Below, in pieces: positions 56,974 to 64,000 of a stretch of 64,000 bases of DNA (its first letter is position 1; each line of letters begins with the position of its first letter). A program made the translations under genes and the position numbers. Source of the stretch: Alphaproteobacteria bacterium (GTDB lineage: Bacteria > Pseudomonadota > Alphaproteobacteria > Micropepsales > Micropepsaceae). The notes below the pieces were generated by a model. It had not been told where the DNA came from. It worked only from the letters and a program-made list of their open reading frames with translations, and did no database searches. The stretch spans positions 558,001 through 622,000 of the forward strand of contig WGNU01000001.1 of assembly GCA_016124385.1 (NCBI GenBank), written 5' to 3'.

Positions 56974-57951
56974 TTACCGGGCGGCCGCCTCGGTGAGCGC
57001 GCTTAGGAGCGCCTCGGCGTTCGTTTCCATGAGTGCGAGATAGCTCGGCGCCGGCCCGTCGGGACCCGACAGCGCGTCGGAATAAAGCTTGCCCGCGACC
57101 ACCGCGCCCGTCTCGCGAGCGATCTGCTCGACGAGGGTTGGATTGCCGAAATTTTCGAGGAACACCACGTCCACGTGCTCTGCGCGCACCTGGTCGATGA
57201 GCTCGGCCACGCCATGCGCGGAAATCCCGTGCTCGGTGCTGAAGCCCTGCGCCGGAAGGAACGTGAGCCCGTAGGCCGCGCCCAGATAGCCGAACGCGTT
57301 GTGCGGCACGACGACCGTGCGGCGATCCGCGGGCAGGGCGCCGAAGCCGGCCCGCAGTTTCAAATCGAGCGCGACGAGCTTGGCCTCATAGGCGGCCGCG
57401 TTGGCGCTGTAGAGGCTCGCATGCGCGGGGTCCGCTTCCGCGAAGGCCTTCGCGATGTTCGCGACGTAAATCCGGGCGAGCGAGGGATCCTGAAACGCGT
57501 GAGGGTCGAACTCCCCATGCGCGTGGTGATGGTCGTGCACTTCCGCGTGCGCTTCCGCGCGCCCGTGCTCATGCGCCTCGTCGTGCTTGTGCTCCTCGGC
57601 TTCCTCTTCGCTCGCCGCGATCGGCGTCACCCCCTCGGTGGCAATGACGATCTTGGCCGAGGTGCCGCTCGCCTCGATGAGGCGGTCTGCCCACGGCTCG
57701 AACAGAAGGCCGTTCAGAATGATGAGATCGGCACGCGCCAGCGCGGCGGAATCGCCGGGGCTGGGCTCGAAGGAATGGGAATCGCTGTTGGCGCCGACCA
57801 GCGTCGTCACGTGGACGTTCTCGCCGCCGACCACGCTCGCGAAATCGCCAAGGATCGAGAAGCTGGCAACGACATCGAGTTTCTCGTCCGCCTGGGCGGG
57901 CACGAGGCCAAGGAAAAGGCACGCCGTGGCGAGTGTCAGTGTGCGGATCAT
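56974..57951 (-). CDS. znuA: Zinc ABC transporter, substrate-binding protein
   Basis: 325 aa. The signal peptide MIRTLTLATACLFLGLVPAQA is cut before DEK. ASFSILGDFASVVGGENVHV, NSDSHSFEPSPGD (first His ligand), a His/Glu/Asp-rich loop at about 130-165 with HDHHHAHGEFDPHAF, and VPHNAFGYLGAAYGL mark a ZnuA zinc receptor; the long His loop is typical for zinc rather than manganese. GGAGG lies 4 bases before the ATG. Last gene of the Zur-boxed operon. Confidence 0.93.
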   Translation of the reverse strand: MIRTLTLATACLFLGLVPAQADEKLDVVASFSILGDFASVVGGENVHVTTLVGANSDSHSFEPSPGDSAALARADLIILNGLLFEPWADRLIEASGTSAKIVIATEGVTPIAASEEEAEEHKHDEAHEHGRAEAHAEVHDHHHAHGEFDPHAFQDPSLARIYVANIAKAFAEADPAHASLYSANAAAYEAKLVALDLKLRAGFGALPADRRTVVVPHNAFGYLGAAYGLTFLPAQGFSTEHGISAHGVAELIDQVRAEHVDVVFLENFGNPTLVEQIARETGAVVAGKLYSDALSGPDGPAPSYLALMETNAEALLSALTEAAAR

Positions 57952-57964
57952 AACGCCTCCAGGA

Positions 57965-58837
57965 TCAGCCTTGCAGGTGATGGTGGGAGAAAAGCCGTTG
58001 GATCTGCCCGTCGCGGGGCCCGAACAGGATCGCGGCGATATGGAGGAGACCCGCGCTGAGAATGATCGCGGGGCCGGCCGGCGCGTCGAAATGGAAGGAG
58101 ACGAGAAGGCCGACAAGCGTCGCGGCCGATGCCGTGAGCGCCGCCCACAGCACCTGCCCGTCGAACGTGTCGGCGAAGAAGCGCGCGGTCGAGGCGGGAA
58201 GGATGAGAAGGCCCACCGCCATCAGCGTGCCCAGCGCATGGAACGCGCCGACGAGATTGATCGCCAGCAGCACGACGAAGACGGCATAGGCCGGGCTGCT
58301 CCACCCGAAGGGGCGCAGGAACCCGGGGTCGAAACTCTCGGCAAGGATCGGCCGGTAGAAGAGCGCGAAGGCGAGGATCGTCGCCGTCGCGACGAGGCCG
58401 GTCAGCACCAGCGCGGTGTTGTTGAGCGAGAGCACCGTGCCGAAGAGAATATGCAGCAGGTCGATATTCGTGCCGTTGACGGAGAGAATGAGCACGCCCG
58501 CCGACAGCGAAATGAGATAGAGGCTGGCGAACGCCGCGTCCTCCTTGAGCGGCGTCACGCGCGAGGCAAAGCCCGCGCCCAAGGCGACGAGAAGCCCCGC
58601 GAGGAACCCGGCCGCCGTCAGCGCCGTCACCGAGAACCCGAAGATGAGAAAGCCGATGGCGACGCCTGGCAAAATCGCGTGCGACATCGTATCGCCGACA
58701 AGGCTCATGCGCCGTGCCACCAGCAGCACGCCGATGGGCGCCGCGCTGATGCTGAGGGCGATGGTGCCGATCAGCGCGCGCAGCATGAAGGCATAGTCGG
58801 CGAAGGGCGCGATCAGCGCGGCATAGAGCGCGTCCAT
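57965..58837 (-). CDS. znuB: Zinc ABC transporter, permease
   Basis: 290 aa from the ATG overlapping the ATPase stop (TGATG). Eight or nine membrane helices of the ABC-3 family: LLVARRMSLVGDTMSHAILP, FASLYLISLSAGVLILSVNG, TLMAVGLLILPASTARFFAD. It ends in a His tail (SHHHLQG). It forms the channel for zinc with the ATPase and ZnuA. Confidence 0.92.
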   Translation of the reverse strand: MDALYAALIAPFADYAFMLRALIGTIALSISAAPIGVLLVARRMSLVGDTMSHAILPGVAIGFLIFGFSVTALTAAGFLAGLLVALGAGFASRVTPLKEDAAFASLYLISLSAGVLILSVNGTNIDLLHILFGTVLSLNNTALVLTGLVATATILAFALFYRPILAESFDPGFLRPFGWSSPAYAVFVVLLAINLVGAFHALGTLMAVGLLILPASTARFFADTFDGQVLWAALTASAATLVGLLVSFHFDAPAGPAIILSAGLLHIAAILFGPRDGQIQRLFSHHHLQG

Positions 58838-59577
58838 CACGCCACGCGCTCGCACGCCGGCGCGTCGTCCACCCAGCGCTCGCTCATGCGTCGCGCGGAG
58901 AGGAGATGCGCGGGTGCGAGCGCCTCCGCCGTCGGTCCCCAGGCGATCGCCTCACGGGCAAGGAGCAGCGCCTGCGGAAAATGCGCGCGCACGGTTTCAA
59001 GGTCGTGCAGCACCGCGATGATCGTCCGGCCGTCGCCGTGCCAGCGCCTTATGACGCCGATGAGATCGCTCTGCGTCTTCGCATCGATCGCGGCGAAGGG
59101 CTCATCGAGCAGAATGAGCGATGCGTCCTGGACGAGAAGGCGCGCGAACAGCACGCGCTGCAGCTGGCCACCGGAGAGCGTCGCGATCGGGCGCGGCGCG
59201 AAACCTTCGAGCCCGACGGCCGAAAGCGCGGTGGCGAGGCGCTCGCGGCAATCGCGCCCGAACGCGCCGAAGAGGCCCGTGCGGCGCCACAATCCCATCG
59301 CGATCGTATCGCCGACGCTGATCGGGAACGACCGGTCGAGATCGGCCTGCTGCGGCAGATAGGCGATGTCGCCGCGCCGGCAATGATGGCGCACGATCTC
59401 CCCGTCGAGCGGCTTGAGCGTGCCCGCGATCCCGCGCAGCAAGGTCGTCTTGCCCGCGCCGTTCGGCCCGACGATCGCGGTGAGCGACCCGGGCGCGAAC
59501 TGGCCGCTCACATGATGGACGGCCGGGTGCCGGCGATAGCCGAGGGTAAGGTCCCGCAATTCAACGCTCGCGCTCAC
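58837..59577 (-). CDS. znuC: Zinc ABC transporter, ATPase
   Basis: 246 aa from a GTG that overlaps the stop of the small gene upstream (GTGA). Walker A IVGPNGAGKTTLLRGI, Q-loop YLPQQADLDRSFP, signature LSGGQLQRVLFARLL, Walker B ILLDEPFAAIDAKT and switch His in VLHDLETV. Energises zinc uptake with ZnuB. Confidence 0.93.
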   Translation of the reverse strand: MSASVELRDLTLGYRRHPAVHHVSGQFAPGSLTAIVGPNGAGKTTLLRGIAGTLKPLDGEIVRHHCRRGDIAYLPQQADLDRSFPISVGDTIAMGLWRRTGLFGAFGRDCRERLATALSAVGLEGFAPRPIATLSGGQLQRVLFARLLVQDASLILLDEPFAAIDAKTQSDLIGVIRRWHGDGRTIIAVLHDLETVRAHFPQALLLAREAIAWGPTAEALAPAHLLSARRMSERWVDDAPACERVA

Positions 59578-59693
59578 AGAACCCCCCAAATCGCGAGCCA
59601 GATCAGCGCGATCACGCCAGCCGCCAGAAGCAGGCGCCCGGTCCCCGAAGTCTGGAACGAGGATGCGGCGGAAAGGCTCGGCAAAAGGGACAT
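59574..59693 (-). CDS. 39-aa membrane peptide leading the zinc-uptake operon
   Basis: ATG at 59693, TGA at 59574. The N-terminal half is Ser-rich (MSLLPSLSAASSFQTSGTG). The C-terminal half is one transmembrane helix (LLLAAGVIALIWLAIWGVL). It begins 27 bases after the Zur box and its stop overlaps the znuC start as GTGA, so znuC translation depends on reading it. It may be a small transporter subunit or a coupling leader. Confidence 0.6.
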   Translation of the reverse strand: MSLLPSLSAASSFQTSGTGRLLLAAGVIALIWLAIWGVL

Positions 59694-59719
59694 CGGGCGT
59701 TCCGCAGCGTGCTGGAGAC

Positions 59720-59740
59720 GAATGTTATAATATATCATTC
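59720..59740 (-). promoter_or_regulatory. Zur box
   Basis: AATGTTATAATATATCATT inside a 21-bp near-palindrome, close to the alphaproteobacterial Zur consensus (AATGTTATA..TATAACATT). It also overlaps a TATAAT-like -10. It predicts repression of the zinc operon when zinc is plentiful. Confidence 0.75.
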
Positions 59741-59791
59741 TCGAGGCCGACAAGTCCAGTGCCGGCCGGCGGGCTCGAGGTTCCCCGGTCC

Positions 59792-61216
59792 CTAGAAGAA
59801 GACGAAGGTCAGAATGACGTAGATCGGCCCCAGGAACACGATCGACCAGCCCATGTAGCCGAAGAACGAAGGCATGGCGATTTTGTTTTCTTCGCAGATC
59901 GCCTTGACCATGAAGTTGGGCGCGTTGCCGATATAGGTGTTCGCGCCCATGAAGACGGCGCCGACCGAGATCGCGAGCAGCGTGGATGCGAGTGGGCCCA
60001 TGAGGACTTGCGCATCGCCTCCCGCCAGATTGAAGAAAACGAGATAGGTCGGCGCGTTGTCGAGAAAGCTCGAGAGCACGCCCGTCAGCCAGAAATACAT
60101 GACGTCGTTCGGCGAGCCGTCGGCGGTCGAGACGAGCGCGACGAGATCGGCGAGCGCGCCCTGCGATCCGGCCCTGAGGATCGCGAGCGCGGGAATGATC
60201 GTCAAAAAGATGGCGAGGAAAAGCGTCGCGACCTCGCGGATCGGCGCCCAGGTAAAGGCGTTCTCGAGGCGCACCTGCGTCGTGGTCGTCACGATCGACA
60301 CCGCGGCGAGCCCGAGCAGAATCGCGTCGCGCGTCAGATCCTCAAGCTTCAGCGGCTGGTCGAAGAGATGGAACGTCACGCCAGACTTCCAGATGCCGCT
60401 CATCAGGACGGCCATGATGACGCCCGCGAGGAGCAGGATGTTGTGGACGCCCCGGATGCGCACGGCGGCCGGCGCCTGTTCGCCCACCAGATGATGCCGC
60501 TCCCGCTCAAAGAGGGCGGCATCGATCACGAAGAAGACCGCGAGCAGGATCGCGGCCGCCAGCATCATCGGCGCGAACATGTGCGTGACGGTCCAGTCGA
60601 ACGCGACGCCCTTCAAGAAACCGAGGAACAGCGGCGGGTCGCCGAGCGGCGTCAGCGATCCCCCGATATTGGAGACCAAAAACACGAAGAAGACGAAGAC
60701 ATGCACGTTTCGTTTGCGGTGATGATTCGCCCGGATCATCGGCCGGATCAGCACCATGGAGGCGCCGGTCGTCCCGACGAAGCTCGCCATCAGCGTGCCA
60801 AGAGCGAGCAATCCCGTGTTTGTGAGGGGTGTCCCGATCAGCGTTCCCGAGACATAGATCCCGCCCGCGATCACGAAGAGCGTGAAAATCAAAATGATGA
60901 AGGGCACGTATTCCAGCAGCAGCGTGTGCATCACGGCCGCGAAGGCGGTATCGCCGCCGTAGAGCGTGCCGAAGGGAATGATGAAGGCCAGCGCCCAGAA
61001 GAGCGACACCTTGCCGAAATGCGAATGCCAGAAATGGGGCGTCAGCAGCGGCATCAAAGCGATCGAGAGCAGGATCCCCGCGAAGGGCAGCACCCAGATC
61101 AGCGTGAGCTGCCGGCCGTTCACCGTCTCCTCGGCGGCGAAGGCCGGCCCGCAGGACGAAGCGATGAGAACGGGAAGCGCAAGGCTGGCCCCCCGCGCGA
61201 TAGTCGAAAGCGACAT
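59792..61216 (-). CDS. NhaD-type sodium:proton antiporter / CitMHS-like permease
   Basis: 474 aa from MSLSTIARGASLALPVL, with GGGGGAG before it. A cleavable signal-like segment ends PAFAAEE, then about 12 membrane helices. FVGTTGASMVLIRPMIRANH, SNIGGSLTPLGDPPLFLGFL and the C-terminal FLDNAPTYLVFFNLA and NAPNFMVKAI are the NhaD signature loops. Predicted to exchange sodium for protons and set internal pH and salt. Confidence 0.85.
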   Translation of the reverse strand: MSLSTIARGASLALPVLIASSCGPAFAAEETVNGRQLTLIWVLPFAGILLSIALMPLLTPHFWHSHFGKVSLFWALAFIIPFGTLYGGDTAFAAVMHTLLLEYVPFIILIFTLFVIAGGIYVSGTLIGTPLTNTGLLALGTLMASFVGTTGASMVLIRPMIRANHHRKRNVHVFVFFVFLVSNIGGSLTPLGDPPLFLGFLKGVAFDWTVTHMFAPMMLAAAILLAVFFVIDAALFERERHHLVGEQAPAAVRIRGVHNILLLAGVIMAVLMSGIWKSGVTFHLFDQPLKLEDLTRDAILLGLAAVSIVTTTTQVRLENAFTWAPIREVATLFLAIFLTIIPALAILRAGSQGALADLVALVSTADGSPNDVMYFWLTGVLSSFLDNAPTYLVFFNLAGGDAQVLMGPLASTLLAISVGAVFMGANTYIGNAPNFMVKAICEENKIAMPSFFGYMGWSIVFLGPIYVILTFVFF

Positions 61217-61331
61217 CCGATACTCCCCCAGCCCGTCGACCCGGAGGGATCGTGGCGCCCGGCAGACTAGTCGCAAGGAGAGGGTGCCGCCAAGATCGAA
61301 AGGCGGGGTTTGGCGCGAAGGGGTGTCGCGG

Positions 61332-61898
61332 CTAGCGGGGCGCGAGGACTGGCGAGGCGTCGGCTGACGCGGGCGCCCAGATCGACGCGGGCTTCGCCTT
61401 CGGCACGGGTGCCATCGCGGGCGTGAGGCTCGCGGACTGCGTGCAACTCCGGAACCCGTGCTGGTGGGCGAAATCTTGCGTCGTCGTGAAGGACGCGAAC
61501 TGCTTCGGATCCCGGCCGGCGAGCGCGTCGTACATCAGCGACGTGCGGGCGCAGAAGGATTTGATGTCCTGCACGCTGCGGCTCGACGCGTCGTTGGCGA
61601 GCTTGGTCAGGAACGAGTTGAGTTCCGTCGCGCTCGCGCCGCCATGGGTGCGACGGAACAGGCCGCGCAGCGTTGTGTGCGCGCCCATCAGCACTTTCTG
61701 ATGCGCGGTAACGAACGCGTTGTAGCGGGCCGTCTCGCCGCAGGAGAGCGCAGAGACCATGAGCTCGGTCTGGACGACCCGGGCCATCAGGGCGCTTTCA
61801 TCGGCGCCGGAGACACATTTTGCGCCGGCCGCGTTGGCCGACAGGGGCATCAGGCAGGCTGCTGCTACGAGAACTGCAAGGCTCGTTTTACGCGCCAT
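61332..61898 (-). CDS. Secreted hypothetical protein, 188 aa
   Basis: Signal peptide MARKTSLAVLVAAACLMPLS ending NANAAG; the start at 61898 follows GAAGGGATGGGG. The mature part is helical with four Cys (AKCVS, ALSCGE, SFCAR, RSCTQ), likely two disulfides in the periplasm, and a Pro/Ala-rich tail. It resembles no family I can name. It stands alone. Confidence 0.7.
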   Translation of the reverse strand: MARKTSLAVLVAAACLMPLSANAAGAKCVSGADESALMARVVQTELMVSALSCGETARYNAFVTAHQKVLMGAHTTLRGLFRRTHGGASATELNSFLTKLANDASSRSVQDIKSFCARTSLMYDALAGRDPKQFASFTTTQDFAHQHGFRSCTQSASLTPAMAPVPKAKPASIWAPASADASPVLAPR

Positions 61899-62317
61899 TC
61901 GTGCACCCCATCCCTTCTTCAGCCCCGATACCGCACCGGGAACCTTAGCAAATGTCGACGCCGACGCCACTCATGTTTCGGGAACATCGTGAATGCGCCT
62001 GAAAGCGTCTTCACGTGGGACGCGTCACCGGCATCCTTGCGATGGGCGTGCCAGCCCCCTCGGCCCCGAAATTTCATTCTTGGCAACAATTCTAACCAAT
62101 CTCTTAACGGGGAGTTTACGGCCCATCGCTAGGATGGTGGTGGAAGGGCCGCGTTCGGCGCTTCTGTGTCCCCTGCTGAAGGGTCGTCCCCCCTCGACCA
62201 ATACCCTTCGGCGACTGGCGGCCGCTGGCATCCCCCCATGCTTGCGTATTGGGCATGGCGCGTTTCGCGTCGTGCCCCCGCCTTTTTTGGGGCAGTGCGA
62301 GCCACCCAATCCCGGAT
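61899..62317. other. 419-bp region without a recognised gene
   Basis: Between two leftward genes. Open frames present are short or continue shadows of the neighbours. No tRNA, terminator with U-run or repeat was found. An upstream promoter for the 61332-61898 gene must lie here; none is distinct. Confidence 0.35.
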
Positions 62318-63772
62318 CTAGTGCATCGCTCGCTGCTGCGCAGGCTCGCCGCCAGCGCTCGCCGCATCGCCCGCCTGCGAGATCGCCGCGACGATCGCGT
62401 TCATGCGCTCGATCGATCCCATCAGCGCCGCCACTGTCTCATCGGTCCGCTGATCGAGCTCGCCAGCATCCCCGCCCGCCGCGCTGGGATCGCTTGAGAG
62501 GCGCTCTGCGAGCGCCTGCGTCTGCGATTCAATCCGCTCGATCGAGCGCGCCAGCGCGAGGATCTGGTTGGAGGCCGTCAGAAAATCAGGAACGACGTCT
62601 TCTGAGGCGCCGGAGGCGCCTGTGTCGATCTCCGCCTCTCCGGCTGGCAGGCTGGGGGCGCTGGTATCCGCGGGAGCCGCGACCCGGCTCAGCAACGCGT
62701 CCAGTGCCGTCGCCGCGACGCCGAGATCGCGCGCGCTGTCCTTGAGCGTGCCGCGCAGCACCGCGGCCTCCTGAACGATCGTCAGCCCCGCCGCCTTGAA
62801 GGAATCGGCCGCGCTCGCGAATTGCCCGCCCTGCAGCTTGGCGGAGGAGGAAAGCGCCTCGGCCTCGTATTCCAGGCGGTCGCCGGCTGCCCCCACACGG
62901 GCGAGTGCGGCCTCGAACCGTGCATCGACATTCCCGCCATTTGCTTCGGCGAGCGAAATAAGCCCCTCCAGCCGCGTGTGCGTTTGGGCCAGGTGACGGT
63001 CGAGGAACTGCGCGGCGGATTTGAGGACTTCGACCGCGCCCTCGAGATTGGGCTGAAGCGCGGCCGCAACGCCGCTGACGGTGCGGCTATGCCCGCGCGT
63101 TTCTTCCGCCGCCTCGCGCAGCGCCGCCCCGGCGGCGGTGACGCCGTCGAGCGTCTCGTTGACCCGGCCCGCGAGCGCAACACCGATCTGGCCGATCGCC
63201 TCAGCCTCTTCCGTGACGCGGCGCGTGGAGTGGATGAGCTGCTGCGCGGCCGAATCGTGCGTCGCCTGCGTCCTGGCCAGCGCTTGGGCGTGGCTGTCCT
63301 GAAGCGAAACCAAATGGCTCGCGGCCGTCCGGATCTCGTCGACCGCAGCGGCGAAGGCCTCGCGCGAGGCGGCCGGCAGCACGTTCCGTCCGGCGCTGTC
63401 GAGGCGCGCCAGCGCGTCGATCAGCGAGCGGAAGCTATCGGGCACGGCCACATTGTCAGGGTCGGCGCCGCCGCGCGCGCGCGCTTCAGCGAGTTCCGTC
63501 GCATAGGCAAGCGGGCGCAGGACGCGCTGCTTGATGAACCAGATGACGAGCGCGAACCCGATCGCGATCGCGCCGATCAGGCTCAGCAGCGCCACCCGCG
63601 CGAGCGTCAACGTCGTGGCGATGTCGGGAATCGGCGCGGCCCGGCCCGCCATCGCGGCGCTGAGCCCCGCTGCAAAGGCCGCGAACGCCGAAAGGGCTAG
63701 CAGGATTGCGAAGGCGCCGAGAAGATAGGGGCCGGCAACCGCTGCGACGGTCGTTCGTCGGGAGGGAGCCAT
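62318..63772 (-). CDS. Membrane-anchored coiled-coil protein, 484 aa
   Basis: Start MAPSRRTTVAAVAGPYLLGA. Two transmembrane helices (about 13-38 and 60-85) enclose a short periplasmic loop, followed by a HAMP-like linker (RVLRPLAYATELAEARARG) and then more than 300 residues of helix with heptads, as in methyl-accepting signalling proteins. The conserved hairpin tip of chemotaxis receptors is absent, so it is not an obvious receptor. A structural or signalling role at the inner membrane is likely. Confidence 0.7.
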   Translation of the reverse strand: MAPSRRTTVAAVAGPYLLGAFAILLALSAFAAFAAGLSAAMAGRAAPIPDIATTLTLARVALLSLIGAIAIGFALVIWFIKQRVLRPLAYATELAEARARGGADPDNVAVPDSFRSLIDALARLDSAGRNVLPAASREAFAAAVDEIRTAASHLVSLQDSHAQALARTQATHDSAAQQLIHSTRRVTEEAEAIGQIGVALAGRVNETLDGVTAAGAALREAAEETRGHSRTVSGVAAALQPNLEGAVEVLKSAAQFLDRHLAQTHTRLEGLISLAEANGGNVDARFEAALARVGAAGDRLEYEAEALSSSAKLQGGQFASAADSFKAAGLTIVQEAAVLRGTLKDSARDLGVAATALDALLSRVAAPADTSAPSLPAGEAEIDTGASGASEDVVPDFLTASNQILALARSIERIESQTQALAERLSSDPSAAGGDAGELDQRTDETVAALMGSIERMNAIVAAISQAGDAASAGGEPAQQRAMH

Positions 63773-63871
63773 GATGAGGAGTCTGTCCGTGATTCGTCCG
63801 GACGCCAGCATACATGAGCCATCCGAGAATCCTCAGCGCACGAGGCGCGCTGATGAAAGGGGCACCCGGCT

Positions 63872-64000
63872 TTAGGGGATGCGCTCGATCTGCGAGGTGC
63901 GCCGCGGACGCAGATAGAACGTCTCGCTCATCAAAGTCTGATTGCCGCTCATGAAATAACCGGTCGAGGAGGTGAAGCTGTACGTCACCTCCGCCATGAT
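63872..64000 (-). CDS. C-terminal fragment of a TadE-like pilus assembly protein
   Basis: 43 codons to the window edge. The peptide ends with ...ETFYLRPRRTSQIERIP, preceded by VTYSFTSSTGYFMSGNQTLM. TadE-type pseudopilins of alphaproteobacteria commonly close with a YxLRPR block like this one. The rest of the gene lies outside the window. Confidence 0.5.
   Translation of the reverse strand: MMAEVTYSFTSSTGYFMSGNQTLMSETFYLRPRRTSQIERIP

Noticed and set aside
59663-61270. 535-codon open frame antisense to the antiporter
   Set aside because: Extremely Arg/Asp/His-rich, the reverse complement of membrane-helix codons.

Overview
The window is GC-rich, densely coded, free-living alphaproteobacterial chromosome. 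Signs of this are a CHCC zinc-finger NDUFS6-like protein, an OmpA-type porin, a Zur box of alphaproteobacterial type, an NhaD-type antiporter and a TadE-like C-terminus. The species cannot be named from sequence alone. The chromosome is interrupted between 6.6 and 41.2 kb by two unrelated mobile elements sitting in tandem in the 3' half of one tRNA-Arg(CCG) gene.

Left chromosomal flank (1-6622): the end of pckA, an unrecognised 568-aa protein, polA, the zinc-finger protein, an OmpA-family outer-membrane protein and the tRNA-Arg.

Element 1 (about 6578-23340, 16.8 kb) has a tyrosine integrase at its right end, regulators, an AlpA-like protein, a primase/helicase module with a candidate iteron origin, and a complete HK97-type head and packaging set: portal, protease, major capsid, connectors, HNH, small and large terminase. 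I see no tail, baseplate, lysis or holin gene. This is the layout of a capsid-forming phage satellite (cf-PICI-like) rather than of a whole prophage. A 45-bp direct repeat (43/45 identical) of the tRNA 3' half bounds it, and an 18-bp repeat just inside each end looks like integrase arm sites.

Element 2 (about 23323-41218, 17.9 kb) starts exactly where element 1 ends. It is a mobilisable element with a large serine recombinase whose reading frame runs through the attachment site, a VirD4/TraG-type coupling protein, a relaxase and a MobC-like accessory protein. No mating-pair-formation genes are present, so it probably needs a helper. Its cargo is a ribbon-helix-helix protein followed by a fused BsuBI/PstI-type methyltransferase-endonuclease and a large helicase with a possible C-terminal nuclease. 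It also carries an ArdC-type anti-restriction protein and a cytochrome P450. A 250-bp array of nine covarying hairpins lies upstream of the restriction operon. An 18-bp copy of the tRNA end at 41201-41218 closes the element.

Right chromosomal flank (41219-64000): a CoA-transferase / CitE-like lyase / hydratase operon for a C5 branched dicarboxylyl-CoA, a MacA-MacB-outer-membrane-factor efflux operon, an acyltransferase operon with a winged-helix regulator, and a DUF2855 protein. Next come a Baeyer-Villiger-type monooxygenase with a nearby HxlR regulator, an SDR and a DsbA-like isomerase. A Zur-boxed zinc-uptake operon with an overlooked 39-aa membrane peptide, an NhaD-type antiporter, two uncharacterised envelope proteins and the end of a TadE-like gene complete the window.
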